64,000 nucleotides of DNA, from assembly GCA_001643675.2 (NCBI GenBank), contig LSRY02000016.1, positions 744,001-808,000 of the forward strand, written 5' to 3'. Position numbers and translations under genes: made by a program. The notes under the pieces are model-generated. The model did no database searches and was not told where the DNA came from. It saw only the letters and a program-made list of their open reading frames with translations. Below are positions 1 to 12,500 of this stretch, in pieces; within the stretch, counting starts at the first letter, position 1; each line of letters starts with the position of its first letter. Origin of the DNA: Monocercomonoides exilis (Eukaryota > Preaxostyla > Oxymonadida > Polymastigidae).

Positions 1-705
1 ATGGCTCTGGTTTATCACAACGAAGCGATGCACCAAAGAATGGTGATCCCTTTAATGATTTGAGAATAATAAAAAGAAAAAAAGAAAGAAAAACATGAAA
101 CAAACTGAAAATGGATATTTCTGACGAAGATGAAACTGTGGAACAAAATATTGAGGAACATAAAAAACATGCCCCGCAAATGTAAGACGATGACATCTAT
201 AGAATTAGTACAAAAAACAAAAAACAAAATGCCAAATGTTAATTTGAAAAATAAAATAATTAACAACTGAAATGATTTTTTTAATTGCATACGCTCTTGG
301 TGCGCGAGGCATTAAAACTGGAATTGATGCGCGTTTTCCTTCAACAATGCTCGGTGAAGAACGAAGCGGAAAATCAATTCCCATCATTGTGTCATAGCGT
401 TGTATTGTTGAATATCGAACGGCTAACTCTCGAATAAACTCTTCTCTTTCCTGAGTAAACACAACAAATGGTTGCCCGCTTGAAAATTCTAGCTTCATTG
501 CGCTTTCATCGTTCAGATCAATTGTGACTGCTCGCAGTTTTCGAAGTGAAAAAGAAACATTTCTTGGTGATGGATAAACCTGAACAAAATGAACGTTGCA
601 CCTAGAAATGCCTATATAACACTTATCGTGCAATGTCGATGCGAGAACAGCATAAACAATACGATCTTGGACAACGGCACTCACAAATCTGCTCACAGCA
701 AACAT
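1..705 (-). CDS. RME-8/DNAJC13-like endosomal J-protein, partial (3' end beyond window)
   Basis: Exons are read as 293-705, 106-196 and 1-49, with introns 197-292 (gtatgc...ctatag) and 50-105 (gtttgt...taaag). Spliced, the frame runs on without a stop and leaves the window at base 1. The first exon holds a PH-like segment (FSLRKLRAVTIDL, LEFSSGQPFVVFTQEREEFI) that matches by memory the second PH-like unit of RME-8/GRV2 (the stretch around FIKGQVRKYSSTERDSLL in animals). After the first intron comes RLTFAGHVF, like the RLTMPGHRI region of plant GRV2. RME-8 proteins work with Hsc70 on endosomes in clathrin removal and retromer sorting. The ATG at 705 is the first in frame, but the homologous region sits about 270 residues into animal RME-8, so an unseen upstream exon is possible. 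The J domain would lie outside the window. Family call is moderate only. Confidence 0.45.
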
Positions 706-1833
706 GTGTGATCTTTTAACCGCAATGAATTTTTTCTTCAAACAACAAAATATTGTATAAAACCTCTTTATCCAAATTGGACATTTTATTTGTAATAGTA
801 ATATGTAGTTGAAAAGAAATGGTTAGCTTTTTGTTTTATGTGAAAAATGAAAGTCTTGTATTTTGTTTCATTTTTATTTTTTTCTTAAAATGAAACAAAT
901 TGGTCTCATTTTTAATTGTTCTATAATTGTTCATTGATTTGTTATTGCAAAAGATGAATATATATCAAAAAAAAAAACAACAATCAGTTTTTACAACTTA
1001 TATAACACCTCATTTAAAACAAAAAAAATTCGAAATATGGGTGATTTTTTATGGGATCATTAAATTCGACACATCAAATGTGACAGATTGAATTGGAGAA
1101 AAAAAACAATTTATTTTAATAAAAACATTTATAATAAAAACAAATGGGTATTTTTCTTTGAAAAGTTACATGATTTTTATTTTATCCCTTAAAAAAATGA
1201 TTTTTAAATGTTGATCATTCCGTTCCCATCACTAATTTTTGTGAATTCCTCATTTGTATTTATTTCACATATCATCGAATATAAAGTTTCAAAAAGATCT
1301 ATTTCACAAAGTTTTTGAATTCACTTTTCATATTTTATTTAAAAAATAAACTATTTGTTGTTATTTGTTGCAAACACTTATTTCCATAAATTTTTGCCTT
1401 TTTTGTTTCATCCATTTGAAAAGACATTTTGATTTTTTGAACTTTCATAAACATTTCATTATTTCAATGAATTGAAAAAACGAAAAGGTGAAAAGTCGTA
1501 TGTCTTGTGTTATTTTTTGAAAGTTAATGATAACGAGAATTCAAACGTAATAATACTCATGAAATAAAAATTGTATTCAAGAATTAAAGCAAATTAATTG
1601 ATTACTTATGTTTTAAAAAAATCTAATATTATCTGCAATATCAACATCAAAAGACCTGAAATCAAAAACTCAAAATGATATAAATCATTTTTCGAATCGA
1701 ATGACGAATCACATCTTTTGTGGATGAAATTATCTCTTTTGCTTTTTTCTCACCTTTTTTTTCCTCTTTTAGATATTTCAAGGAGTATTTATTGTTAAAA
1801 AGTACTTATCACACAAAAACGGGAAAATTGGCG
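706..1833. other. AT-rich spacer
   Basis: No open frame with coding character. It is dominated by A/T runs and holds one solo MITE arm (1146-1230, listed separately). A weak inverted match (gtgattttttatgRgatcat) links about 1041-1065 with 6030-6053. Confidence 0.5.
1146..1230 (+). repeat. Solo arm of a GGGT-type MITE
   Basis: Starts GGGTATTTTTCTTTGAAAAG and ends TTGATCATTCCGTTCCCATC. The same start and the same 24-base end occur in inverse orientation at 7589-7679. The start and the GTTCCC end also resemble the arms of the complete element at 38728-38967. The middle has diverged. Confidence 0.5.
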
Positions 1834-4701
1834 GATGATTAACATTTCTGATCCTGATGCGAATGCGTTGGTCCTGTTATTGGAAGAGCTACGGATAGAC
1901 GTTTTGTGGTATCTGAAAAATCTTCCAGAGGTTGATCCTTCACTGAAGTCTTCGCTTCACTCTGCGCCTTTATCATTTTCTCCATCCTCATCTTCTTCTT
2001 CAACTGGAGCATAACTCTAATTTAACTCAACAATCTAGATGTAGAGAAGAAAAGAGAAGAATGCAACAGGTTTAATAAATCATCCGTATCTTCATCAGCG
2101 CCTGCGATTTATCCATTGGATGCCTCGGCTGTGGTGACATTATAGACGTCGGCAGCGACTATGAATTACTTCAAGATACGACTGCGGATTTTGGTGCCTA
2201 AGGCGTCTGGGATATATGCACGGCACAAGCAGATGTTGCTGCAGAAATTGCTGGGTTATGTTGTTGCGCAGCGGGCGGTGCTGTTTGGAGCCGTTGCGTG
2301 CACTTCTGATGTGGTGCGTTCGGTGATGCTTTCTATTGCGCTGGGTGCTCCGCTTTCTTCAATTGATGAATAGCAGTTGATGAAGTTGGGCAGCAAGAAT
2401 GTCTTTGTTGTGCAAGTGTGGATGCGTTCCCATCGATCTTCAAATCTTTTTAGTCCGTAGCTGCTTCCGTTGGAGACAGCGTGGCTGGTTTTGCAATCAA
2501 TGAAGTCGAGGAGCGTTATGGTGACGAATAAGATGAAAGAGGAAGTGATGCGGCCAGTGGTTGCAGTGAACAAAGTGCTGGAAAAGTTTGGGAGATGGCG
2601 CTGGAGGCGGAAATGTTGAAGATGGAGGATGTCGTTCATGTGATGGAAGCGACTGTGCTGGTTGTAATTGAGGAGAGAGAAGGAGCAGAAGGAGCAGAAG
2701 AAGTGGAAGAAGAAGGAAAGGACTGAGGAGGAGTAGTAGAAGAGAAAAAAAAAACATTAAGTGGTGAAACAGGAGATGGATAAGAAGTTTATGGAGTTCA
2801 ACATGTGGACGAAATATATTTGAAATGACAAGCGGCTTTTGAAGCTGACAAATGGTTAATGGAGGAGAACAGGAGAATGGCAATCTCATTTAGATGAGTG
2901 ATTGGAAGATTCTTCAGCTGAGCGAGAAGTGCAATGAAGAGGTGAAGGAGATGCAGGTCAGCCTGTTACGATAATGAGAAGGTTGAGCTGAGTGTTGAGG
3001 GGATTTAGAATGAAAAGAAACGCAAGATGCAACAGGGCGGAGTTGTGAGTGTGGATAGCAAGTGGAAACTTGTGGATTGGGGATTAAGTATTTCATATCT
3101 TCTTCGTTGGTTTCTCTGTGCAAGAAGTGATGGTTCTGTTTTTGATTTCGTTGATTCTTCAGCCGCATCTGTTTGAAAAATTCCAGGAGAAGTTTTCAGC
3201 GAGCATAGGAGATTGAAGCGCTGTGATGTTCGACACAAACCCGAGCTGGAAGTGGGTTGATATGAAAGTGGAAGTGGAGCGAGTGTTGTGGGAGAAGCAA
3301 GCAGCGGTGGAGCAGAAAACGTTTGCGATTGTGATGGAGGATGAGTGGATACAACTGAGAAGCAGAAGACGAACCAGATAAAGAAGGAAACGAAGATTCT
3401 GATAAAGCTGCTGAAAGTGCACGCACAGATAACAAGAAAGCAGAAGGCGTTGTTCAAGGAGGTGATTGAGAATCAGAAGAAGAGTGAAGCTGTGCAGAAG
3501 GCGATGATTCACTGGGTTTAGCTGTTCCTGAAGGATTTTGCGGAGGAACAGATGTTTGGAAAGTTTGTTCATGAATTGTTCACTAAAGATGAACTGTTGT
3601 TCTTCATGCATTGTGACACATTACTGCTTGAAGGGTGTTCTGTATCAGCAGCCGACGGAAGAGAGCGAAAACTTCCTGATAGAATCGTTCCGAATGTTCC
3701 GGAAGTGCTCCAACACGTTTTTTGAAAGGGCTTCTGAGAAGAAGATCATGATATTTTTTTGTGAATCTGAGAGGATGAAGTCGGAGAAGGGAGAGACAGA
3801 TGCATTTGTGTTTCGGCGGTTTCTGCCAAACAACTGCCGCGCAGAGGCAGCGAAGCTGAAGGAGGAGATGAAGGTCCTGTATGATGTCAAATGTTCTGGA
3901 AATGCATGGACTTCTTCATTTTTACCATCAGAGGCAGCTTTCAGAGGAATTGTGTTTGGAGAACTGGAATCTCTTCTGTGTGTGCTATCCGCAGACTCCA
4001 AAGGCGCTGTCGCTGCGGATCTTCCGGGATGCGTACCGGCTATCGGATTGTGGCGAACCGTCTCTCGCATAGGCACTGATGTCCTGCCAGCCCAACAACA
4101 TCTTCGCGCGATTCCCGTGGCTGCTGAAGGTGTGCGATTTGTCCGACCGGCAGGCGCCTCTGACAGCGTCTGAGAATTGAGCAGCTGCGAAGACTGTGAG
4201 CCTGCACTTGGAGCTGCTGAAGCCGGTGCTGTACGGCTGCGTGCGGGTGCTATCGGAAGTGTCGGGAGGTGCAGGGCTGAAGCTGCGTGTGGAGGCTGTA
4301 TAGTCGGCGGTGGAGAAGAAAGAAGGCGGTGGGGGCTGTTCTGGATTGTGCGGCTGCTGGTGGAGTTTGTGGGGCTGTAGCTGAGGAGGAATGAGGTTGA
4401 AGTGGCGAACTGCTTTGTGATGCTGCTCTGATACGGGAAAGGTGTGGTGCAGTTCCACGAGGAGATTGCGTGGCAGAGGGAGGACGAAGGAGGCGATGAC
4501 TTGCCTTTATCTTCTGATGCTGTTTCTTCTTCAGCACAGCACAAGCAGGTCCCGAGCGAGAAAGAGTTAACGATCAACAACATGCTGCAATCCTTTGAGT
4601 GTGCATTGTGTGTGATCGATCCTTCGATTTCGCAGCCCAAATCGTCATCCGCGTTGTCTTCTTCTTCGAAACCTTTTTCTTTTTCTTCTTGTTTCATTTG
4701 A
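1834..4701 (+). pseudogene. Decayed protein-coding gene, function not recognised
   Basis: Base composition is clearly higher in G+C than the surrounding spacer, and plausible protein pieces follow one another on the plus strand but in shifting frames and with many stops. Examples are LLEELRIDVLWYLKNLPEVD near 1880, LLGYVVAQRAVLFGAVACTS near 2250, KKETKILIKLLKVHAQITRK near 3390, FRDAYRLSDCGEPSLA near 4030, NNIFARFPWLLKVCDLSDRQ near 4095 and an open C-terminal stretch to a TGA at 4699-4701 (SEKELTINNMLQSFECALCV). The order and spacing suggest one former gene of about 900 codons broken by frameshifts and nonsense codons. Apparent long minus-strand frames over 3645-4841 are Ser/Pro-rich mirror images of this region. 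I do not recognise the family. Confidence 0.5.
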
Positions 4702-4765
4702 ATCATCTTTAACTTATTGCCCACGTTTTCTTTTAAAGAATTTCTTGAAATGAACAAACATTTCA

Positions 4766-5260
4766 CTAATCTTGAAAACATGTGGATTTTTTTGTATGCA
4801 TAATAGAACAATATGCATTTTTGAGAGAAGAAGAAGAACAAGATGAGGAAGATGAGGAAGAGGAGGAAGAAGATGATGATAGAGGAATTTGTCTGTTTTC
4901 TTCTTGTTGTATTGGAACAGAAGCACTGCTGCTTTGATGTTCAAAATGAGGCCAATTCTCGACATTCAATGCATGTGAAGCAGATGATGGTGAAGAAGGC
5001 GAAGAAGGAGAAGGAGAAGAAGGAGAAGAAGACGGAGAAGAAACCACATAACTCGTAAAAATGTTGCTTGAAATGGATTGTTCCTGGGAATGCCGCTCAA
5101 CAGAAAAAATGCTGTTCATTGGAATGGAAATAAAAAGACATAAAACAACAATAATTAGTTTTGCATTGATTACAAAATTCTTCAAAAGAACACGCATGCC
5201 TTCCCTATCGCAAATGCAGAGGATTGTCCAATCACAAATGCTTCCATTCTCCTTTTCCAT
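4766..5260 (-). CDS. Hypothetical serine-rich protein with N-terminal hydrophobic segment
   Basis: A 164-codon frame begins at an ATG at 5260. A second in-frame Met is followed by a strongly hydrophobic stretch (LIIVVLCLFISIPMNSIFS) that could be a signal peptide or anchor. Behind it come Ser/Pro repeats and a run of 13 or more serines, then Cys and Lys near the end. The poly-Ser part is a simple repeat, so the open frame could be partly accidental, and 3' exons may exist. No homolog is recognised. It lies just downstream of the decayed plus-strand gene and converges with it. Confidence 0.3.
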   Translation of the reverse strand: MEKENGSICDWTILCICDREGMRVLLKNFVINAKLIIVVLCLFISIPMNSIFSVERHSQEQSISSNIFTSYVVSSPSSSPSSPSPSSPSSPSSASHALNVENWPHFEHQSSSASVPIQQEENRQIPLSSSSSSSSSSSSSCSSSSLKNAYCSIMHTKKSTCFQD

Positions 5261-6054
5261 TGTTTCCCTGTGCTCCTTTCTCTATCATCCTTTTTTCCCC
5301 ATAAATATCCTGCTTTCGATGTTTTCATCCACTTTCTTTTTCAGAAAAAATTATCTCTTCATTTTTTTCTTTCCAAATGCTTCCCAATTGTTGATATTCT
5401 TCTTCAATTTCCCTTCTCATCCAAATGCTTTTCAATTTTATTCATTTTCTTCCCCTGTACCAATTGAATACAAAAAATTATGCAATTCCCATCTGATGGT
5501 TGTCTCTCGTCATCCAGCCTCTTCTGATGTTTCTCTTCGAAAAGCAAAGGAATGGTAATTAATATAATTTATCAGATTCTAGAGCTCTGAGAAATCCACA
5601 GATGGAAACTTCCTCGTTATAATTGAGAACTATAAAAAATGCGTACATTAATTTTTTCATATGTTATTTTGGAAAATGAATTTCCTTCAAAGATGCTTTT
5701 CATAGAAATCATCTTGCCAAATTCCATCATCAATTCCCAACCGTCACTGACCTTGTCACTGAGTAAAATATTATCTTCTATCTTGCATAGAATGTTCATT
5801 ATCCCTTTTCTTATCCGGTCAATAAACTTTCATGGAAAAAAGATAACTGAACAATCAAATTAGCCATAACATTTTTTCCAATAAATCTTTAATTGAAAAA
5901 CATTCGATCGATAACATGTTATTTAATTCAAAAAAAATCCCTCTTCAGATTTACAAATATTTTTTAAAATGAAAATTATTAAACAACAAAAAAAATTACT
6001 CATGAAAGATCAACGATGCAACGATTTTATGATCTCATAAAAAATCACACATAT
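5261..6054. other. AT-rich spacer
   Basis: Short frames only, with T-rich low-complexity sequence from 5260 to 5480. I see no supportable gene up to the fold-back element. Confidence 0.5.
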
Positions 6055-7064
6055 GGTCAACTTTTTAATGGGACTTTTTCCTTTATTGGCACTTTTTTTA
6101 TTTTCGATCACAAAAAGCTGAGAAGTGTGAAATGGCTTTCAGCATTTGGATAACCGATTTTAACAAAGTTGATTCAATTTATTACCGGTTTGTTTTTTAA
6201 TTTTTGTTTATTATTTAACGAGATATTACGTTTTTTTGATAAATTTGAATTGGTTTTTCCCACTCAACCGAGCATTTCCAGAAAATGAAAACTACTGTTT
6301 TCAAAAGCACAAACTATAATCTTACTGCTTTTAAATTCTTTTTTTTTAACAAACATATTTTTCGTGTTATTTTTGCATTTCATTTTTTTAACAACATGCT
6401 AACATAAAACTGATTGTTTCTTTGTAAATATAATGAAATGAAAAAAATAAAAATATGATGTGCAAAACAAACACTTTAATAATGAAATATTGAAAAAATA
6501 ATTAATTAAATTTTTTTATATGTTCAGAACAACCAAATGGCTCCAACGAAAAATGATCAATGATCAAGTTTTTGTAACAAAGTTAAGTTTGAGACTAATT
6601 TAAAATGAGAATGTTTTGTTATTTCTACACTTCATTATTAAAGTGTTTGTTTTGCACATCATATTTTTATTTTTTTCATTTCATTATATTTACAAAGAAA
6701 CAATCAGTTTTATGTTAGCATGTTGTTAAAAAAATGAAATGCAAAAATAACACGAAAAATATGTTTGTTAAAAAAAAAGAATTTAAAAGCAGTAAGATTA
6801 TAGTTTGTGCTTTTGAAAACAGTAGTTTTCATTTTCTGGAAATGCTCGGTTGAGTGGGAAAAACCAATTCAAATTTATCAAAAAAACGTAATATCTCGTT
6901 AAATAATAAACAAAAATTAAAAAACAAACCGGTAATAAATTGAATCAACTTTGTTAAAATCGGTTATCCAAATGCTGAAAGCCATTTCACACTTCTCAGC
7001 TTTTTGTGATCGAAAATAAAAAAAGTGCCAATAAAGGAAAAAGTCCCATTAAAAAAAGTTGACC
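6055..7064. mobile_element. Large fold-back (inverted-repeat) transposable element
   Basis: Two nearly identical inverted arms, 6055-6486 (432 bp) and 6631-7064 (434 bp), flank a 144-bp loop. The ends read GGTCAACTTTTTAATGGGAC on the left, and on the right the reverse complement differs only by two extra T. Markers inside the arms such as CCCACTCAACCGAGCATTTC occur in both orientations. No open frame of note lies within. A clear target duplication was not found next to the ends. A partial third copy of the inner arm and loop lies at 37851-37966, which shows the sequence is dispersed. Confidence 0.9.
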
Positions 7065-7588
7065 CTACGCTTATGATGCAGATGCTTTTGATGCTGTTAA
7101 TGCAAAAGTGTCTGAAACATCATTTTAACTCAAAGATGAAAAAAAATAGTAAATTTTTAATAAACAGTGCAAAAATCTTTTTTGGAAAGCTATTTGAAGC
7201 GTTTTTCAAGTATGTGTTTTCATTTTATTCGCACAACATTGGGGGTATTCTTATATTTTAAGGCTTTTTAATATTTAATTCTTCAAAATCATAAATATGA
7301 ATAAGAATTACAAGAAAAGATATGTTTTATCATTCCTTTGTTGGAAATTGAATAATGCAAAATAGAGTTAGTGAACGAACAATAAAATAAGACGTATTTA
7401 AAAACGTATGAATTGAAATAGTTAAAAATTATTTTATTTTTTTGTTCATCATGACCTACAACTAAAAGGATACACACTAATACATATTCAACAATTAAAC
7501 AAAATGTTTATATGAATTGAATCAAATCGAAACTTGATACTTTATAATTAGTCAAATAAGTGAAAAATTGGAATAAATGACAATATAA

Positions 7589-7679
7589 GATGGGAACGGA
7601 ATGATCAACATTTTCTGATCATTTGTGATCTGATTTTCAGATCAATTAATATTTTGTGCCTTTTCAAAAAAAAATACCC
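7589..7679 (-). repeat. Solo arm of a GGGT-type MITE (inverse of 1146-1230)
   Basis: Reads GATGGGAACGGAATGATCAA at its left and ends in AAAAAATACCC. On the reverse strand both ends match those of 1146-1230, while the middle differs. It may be a separate insertion or the partner of 1146-1230 across 6.5 kb. No target duplication separates the two possibilities. Confidence 0.5.
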
Positions 7680-7829
7680 ATATGGAAAATATTTCGGTTT
7701 ATATTTTCTTGTGAATAGCATAAAACACAATAATATTAACTCCACAAAAATTCTTATTTGTTTTGTGAGTAATCACTCATTTATTTTTTTTTATTTTTAG
7801 TTTTTGATAATACATATATTTATATATAT

Positions 7830-8087
7830 AAGTGATCATTTTCGAAATCATATTTATTCTTTCAAAATTATCTGTTTTTGAATTCTTTAGGAAAATAATT
7901 TAATAATCGCTGAAAAGATACAACTCCTTTCAAAAATAATATTTTTTTAGAAAATTATATCAAACGTCATTATTTCAAACAATTTTATGAAATTCTTTCA
8001 AACAAATGAATAATTCCTCTCAAAGGAAATAAAACATTTGAATAATCAACACACTGAAAAGAGTTATGATTTCAATAATAATCACTT
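7830..8087. mobile_element. MITE, diverged copy of the 28739-28994 element
   Basis: The ends are inverted repeats of about 24 bases (AAGTGATCATTTTCGAAATC on the left, TTTCAATAATAATCACTT on the right). The internal right part (AATCAACACACTGAAAAGAG) matches AATCAACACCCCGAAAAAAG at 28953. Lengths agree (258 and 256 bp), which supports one family. Confidence 0.6.
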
Positions 8088-8658
8088 ACGTGATAAAATA
8101 AAATTAATTAACGGGCGAAAATACGGACTTTCAAGCTTTTTATGCAAAAAGCATAAAAAAATTGTCTCACATTCAACATTTTTGAACTTAGTCAGATTTC
8201 ATAATAATTATGATTTTCATAACTGTAAACAAACATCATTGATATGATCACAAAATGTTTTGTGACCTCACATGTATTTCAATAAATAAACCCATTTTTT
8301 TTCAATTTTTTGATCACAAAAAGTTCATCGAAAGTGAAAAAATTTTCAATGAAAATGCCTGAAGTCAAATATTTTGTCCCAGATTCTATCGACAAATCTA
8401 TTCCAAGATGCTTTTAAAAATCTCTAGAAGTTTCAGCAATTAAATGTTTAATATTATTTTTATTTAAAAAACCTCCTTTTTTTTAACAGACGAAGCATCA
8501 AGTGATTTGTTAGGTCACAGAGGTGTATTAAAAATGCTTGAACAATTTTTATCGAAAATTTTCATTTTAAGACTTTCAACAACTCATTTGAAAATTTCCA
8601 ATATTTTTTGGAAATTGGATAAAACATGGAAATACTCATTGAAAATACAACTCATTAC

Positions 8659-8931
8659 AAAAAAAAAAATAAAAAATAAAAAATAAAAAATAAAAAATAA
8701 AAAAAATAAAAAATAAAAAATAAAAAAAAATAAAAAATAAATAAAAAAAAAAAAATAAAAATAAAAAAAATAAAAAATAAAAAATAAAAAAAAATAAAAA
8801 AATAAAAATAAAAAATAAAAAATAAAAAAAATAAAAAATAAAAAATAAAAAAAAAATAAAAAATAAAAAAAAAAATAAAAAATAAAAAAAAATAAAAAAT
8901 AAAAAATAAAATAAAATAAAATAAAAATAAA
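8659..8931. repeat. A-rich (AnT) microsatellite
   Basis: About 270 bases built only of A and T on the plus strand, with single T every 5-9 bases. The apparent Phe/Tyr/Ile-rich frames here come from the repeat and are not genes. Confidence 0.95.
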
Positions 8932-9544
8932 TTTGATTGAGAATATTTGATTCAATGATTTATCATATTATAGAATGAATAAAAATTGAAAAAAAGTTTG
9001 AGAACAGAAAAATATCATTATCAACGAATGAAATAATTTGCAGTGAGATAAAATCTGGTTCAGGCTGAATCTTATTTTTGAAAGAGAAATAATGAGATCT
9101 CTCTCTTTTTTTATTTTTTTAAGCCTATAAACACAGAGTGTTGTGAAGAGGATGAATCGAAAAAATACACTGATCATTGGAAGTCAAATAAAAAACAGAA
9201 AAAAATGTTATTTTTCAGAAAGATTCAAAGAAAAGTTGAAATAAAATCAATTGGGATTTACATTCTTGTTTTGAGAGTTTGTGATTTGCGCGAACTCAAA
9301 AATTCTATAAATAACAGTCATCTTTTCATCAAATGCAAAACCACAAAATTCGAAAGAATAAAAATACAATACAACACTTTATTAAACAAAAAATAAAAAC
9401 AAAATTAAAAATATTCCATTTGATAATGATTACTTGTTCACTGATTCATTTCTGTTCCAGATGAATGGAGATGAATGATAAAACTGATGAACTCAACAAC
9501 TTTGACCAATCACAGAAGATATGTATTGTCTTCTCAACAGCTTT

Positions 9545-12500
9545 TCAATGTGCTTCAAAACTCACTGCGGTCTCTTGTTTGATGTTTGGAATTTCAGTTT
9601 CTTCATCAAGATCAATTGCATCAGAAATTGTGAAAATCAAGGCATCTTTTGGAAATCTCTGGAAAAATTCTCTCTTGAGATCTGTGAGTTTTAGTCGTTT
9701 TGAGACGTCTTCTGAAACACATGATTGGATTACCTCAACCAAAGATGACGAATTGGACATCTCCATATTTGGCCTTTCTCCATTCACAATCTTCTGCCCT
9801 GCCACCTCTGCCTCGAATTCTCCAAAAGGAATATTCAATGTCAGACACTCCCACAGCATCATCCCAATAGAGAATGCCACCGACTCCTTTGTTGCACCCA
9901 TCTTCATGTTTATCTGCAGCTCGGGTGCCTTCCACCTCAGACACTCTTTTTGGAATTCATCTTCATCCTCAAAGGCTAATGAAAGCAGAGAATCTCTATC
10001 ATCATCACTTGCAGAAGTCACAATAGTTGATGAAGAGATGGAAGAAGAGTCTGAATCATCATCTGACAATAAATCAGAATGCATCACTATACAGATAACC
10101 ATGTGTTCTGAGAATAACACAATATGCGGACTCAGATTGGTCAGTGAGGGAAGTTCATCTTCTTCATCTTCAAACGAGTGCAATGCCACATTAGCCACCC
10201 AGAATAGAATCTGGGAAGCTGTCATCTCCCGTTGTTGAAGACTGCCAATCTCTATTTCTTTCTTCTCATTCCTTCCATGAAGAAGCATGAACATAGAATC
10301 CCTCAAGTCAACGATCAGCTTCTCATGAGGGGATGAACAAGCCATGGCATCCACCAGATTCGACATGGATGAGGTGGTTGGACACAGATCTTCCCCTCGA
10401 ACAAATGTTGTGTCAGTGTCTGAAGTGTCTGTGGTTGAAGTGGATGAGATGGATGGTGATGGTGTTCTTTTCCTTGTCTCTTCCTCTTTCTCATCAACCT
10501 TTTCCAATGCCCATTGAGGAATCTTGTCTGAGTCTTTTCCCAAGATATATTCAGTCGAACCACTCTCACTCAGCAAATGCTCAGATGATTCAGAGTGTCC
10601 CAAGCTATTCTCATACACCCTCTTCTTTATCCTCTCTTCATTCTTCTTCTCTGCCTCCCTCTCAGCTCTCCTCCACTGCTCCTCAGGTGACATCTCCATC
10701 GTCACCATCTCAAACGCCTTAGAATCCTTTTTCACAGTGTCATTCACAATCTCTCTCAAGTCTTTCGCTTCATTCTTTGCATTTCTCCATCGAACAGCCA
10801 GAACAATAGCAATAGCAAGAATAATTAATAATACAACAACCAATAAAACAATTACGATCAATACCCATGATGATTTTCCTTCTTTCCCTCCTTCAACAAT
10901 TCTTTCATCTCCCTTTGAACCAGATTCACTTTTGTTTTTGAGAATAATTCGATCTGTTGATGAAGGTGAGTCGATTCTTCCAAATTGTATTGCTACAGAT
11001 ACCTCGGATTCATCAGATGATTGCTCAATCATAGCTGATGAAATGTCTGCAACAACAGCCTCTTCTGATATAAATCCATCTCTTTCAAAGGAGTATGGAT
11101 CCACAGTTTCTTCTTCTCCAACAGCCACAATCACTGAGAACGATAGATTGCAGGGGAGAAGGAGCAATCCCTTGAAGTGCAGTGTTGTGAATTCTCCCTT
11201 TTGTTCTGTCTTCACACTCTCCAGCGAAGGAATGAACAGCTCCGATGGTCTGTTATCGCTCAGCCCTGACAGCTGGCATCCACTGCCCAGAATCCACAGC
11301 GATGAATTGTCCTTCCATCCATCTCCTCCCTTCAGACTGGTCAACGAAAGTGAACCATTTCCTTCACAAACAACGTTTCTTCTCACAGATGGATATCCTT
11401 CGATTCTCGGATTGTTATCAAAAAATTTTCCTTCTTCAATATTTACAACTCCACCTCTCACACCCAAAGCACCCTGCGATGCATTTCCCATTGTTGTATC
11501 CCTGATGATAGCAATACTGCCTGACAGTTCCACCAACGATTCATTCCATCGGCAGATTGCACCTGAATCCATTTCAATAGAAGCAAGTGGTTCTTGTTGT
11601 TTGCCCATGAAACTGCACAAATCAACTGTGATCTCAGAGCACGATTTGAATGATGCAACAGTGGGATTGCTGGATTGAGATGTGCTCTGTGAAAGTGAAC
11701 AGTTGCTCAAATGCACTTTGCCAGATAATTGGTCTGCACAGAAAAGAGATGCATCTGTTGCAGAGGATGTGATATTTGAGATGCACAAATCAATGAGAGA
11801 AACATTCCAATTTCCATTTGAATTTGAACCAGGATTGGTCGAGTGGATTTTGAACACGCTTCCATTTGCCTGAGTATTTGAACAGGCAAGCTTTTCCACA
11901 CTCACAATCATACAGCCATCTACTATCACACAGCTTCCATTTGCAACAACATTTTCCAGTCTCACACTTTCCATGTGCACATCTGATGCATTGTGCAGCT
12001 CCATCACATTCCCTGTGAAGAACATTTCCGAAACATCCAAATGTGACACATTCACTGCATTTGCTTCTCTGATCAAGAGGAATGGCAATGCAATTCTCAT
12101 TGAAGCAATTCTGGATTGGAGGATTGAGAGCGAGCCTTGGGCAACACGCACCATGCTCAGTTGCAGTGTTTGCTCATTTGATGCAGACGGTGTATTTAAC
12201 ATATCCTGCGCTGAAAACATTGTGCGTGAAAGAACAAGAGAACCACTCTTCACATGCAAAAGGGATGGATGAGGCGATGAGAAATGTGCTCCAAATGCAA
12301 ATGTGATCAGATCAATCTCCACTCGCAGGGTGCACACAACGATCCCCTCTTCCTCTGCTCCATTCGCTGGCTGGTCCAGATGCACTGTTGCTGTCTCAAC
12401 TCTGTCCGCTGACCGGATTGCCACATCTCTTGCTGATGCTGGGCCTGCGATGAGGGAATTGCCAAAAATGAACAGGATACTGTATGTGCTGCTGATCACA

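Larger units (their letters stand above)
7065..9544. other. AT-rich spacer with repeats
   Basis: No gene is supported. It contains a solo MITE arm (7589-7679), a 258-bp MITE (7830-8087), a small palindrome around 8247-8264 and a long A-rich microsatellite (8659-8931). The first about 60 bases after the fold-back element read as a short acidic peptide ending in a stop, too short to call. Confidence 0.5.

Noticed and set aside
3645-4841. 398-codon minus-strand frame
   Set aside because: Ser/Pro/Thr-rich antisense of the decayed plus-strand gene; the plus strand gives more protein-like pieces. A link to the Ser-rich frame at 4766-5260 could not be shown.
1038-6053. A 5-kb element between GTGATTTTTTATG-type inverted motifs at 1041 and 6053
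   Set aside because: Match is short, imperfect and AT-rich; no target duplication; overlaps other repeat pairs.
8584-8955. 123-codon Phe/Tyr/Ile-rich frame
   Set aside because: Translation of an AnT microsatellite.
10524-11678. Long plus-strand frames opposite the giant receptor (also 13743-14663, 13697-14392, 15192-15770, 9465-10238)
   Set aside because: Ser/Pro/His-rich mirror images of a clearly coding minus strand with signal peptide, repeats and kinase. No domains of their own.
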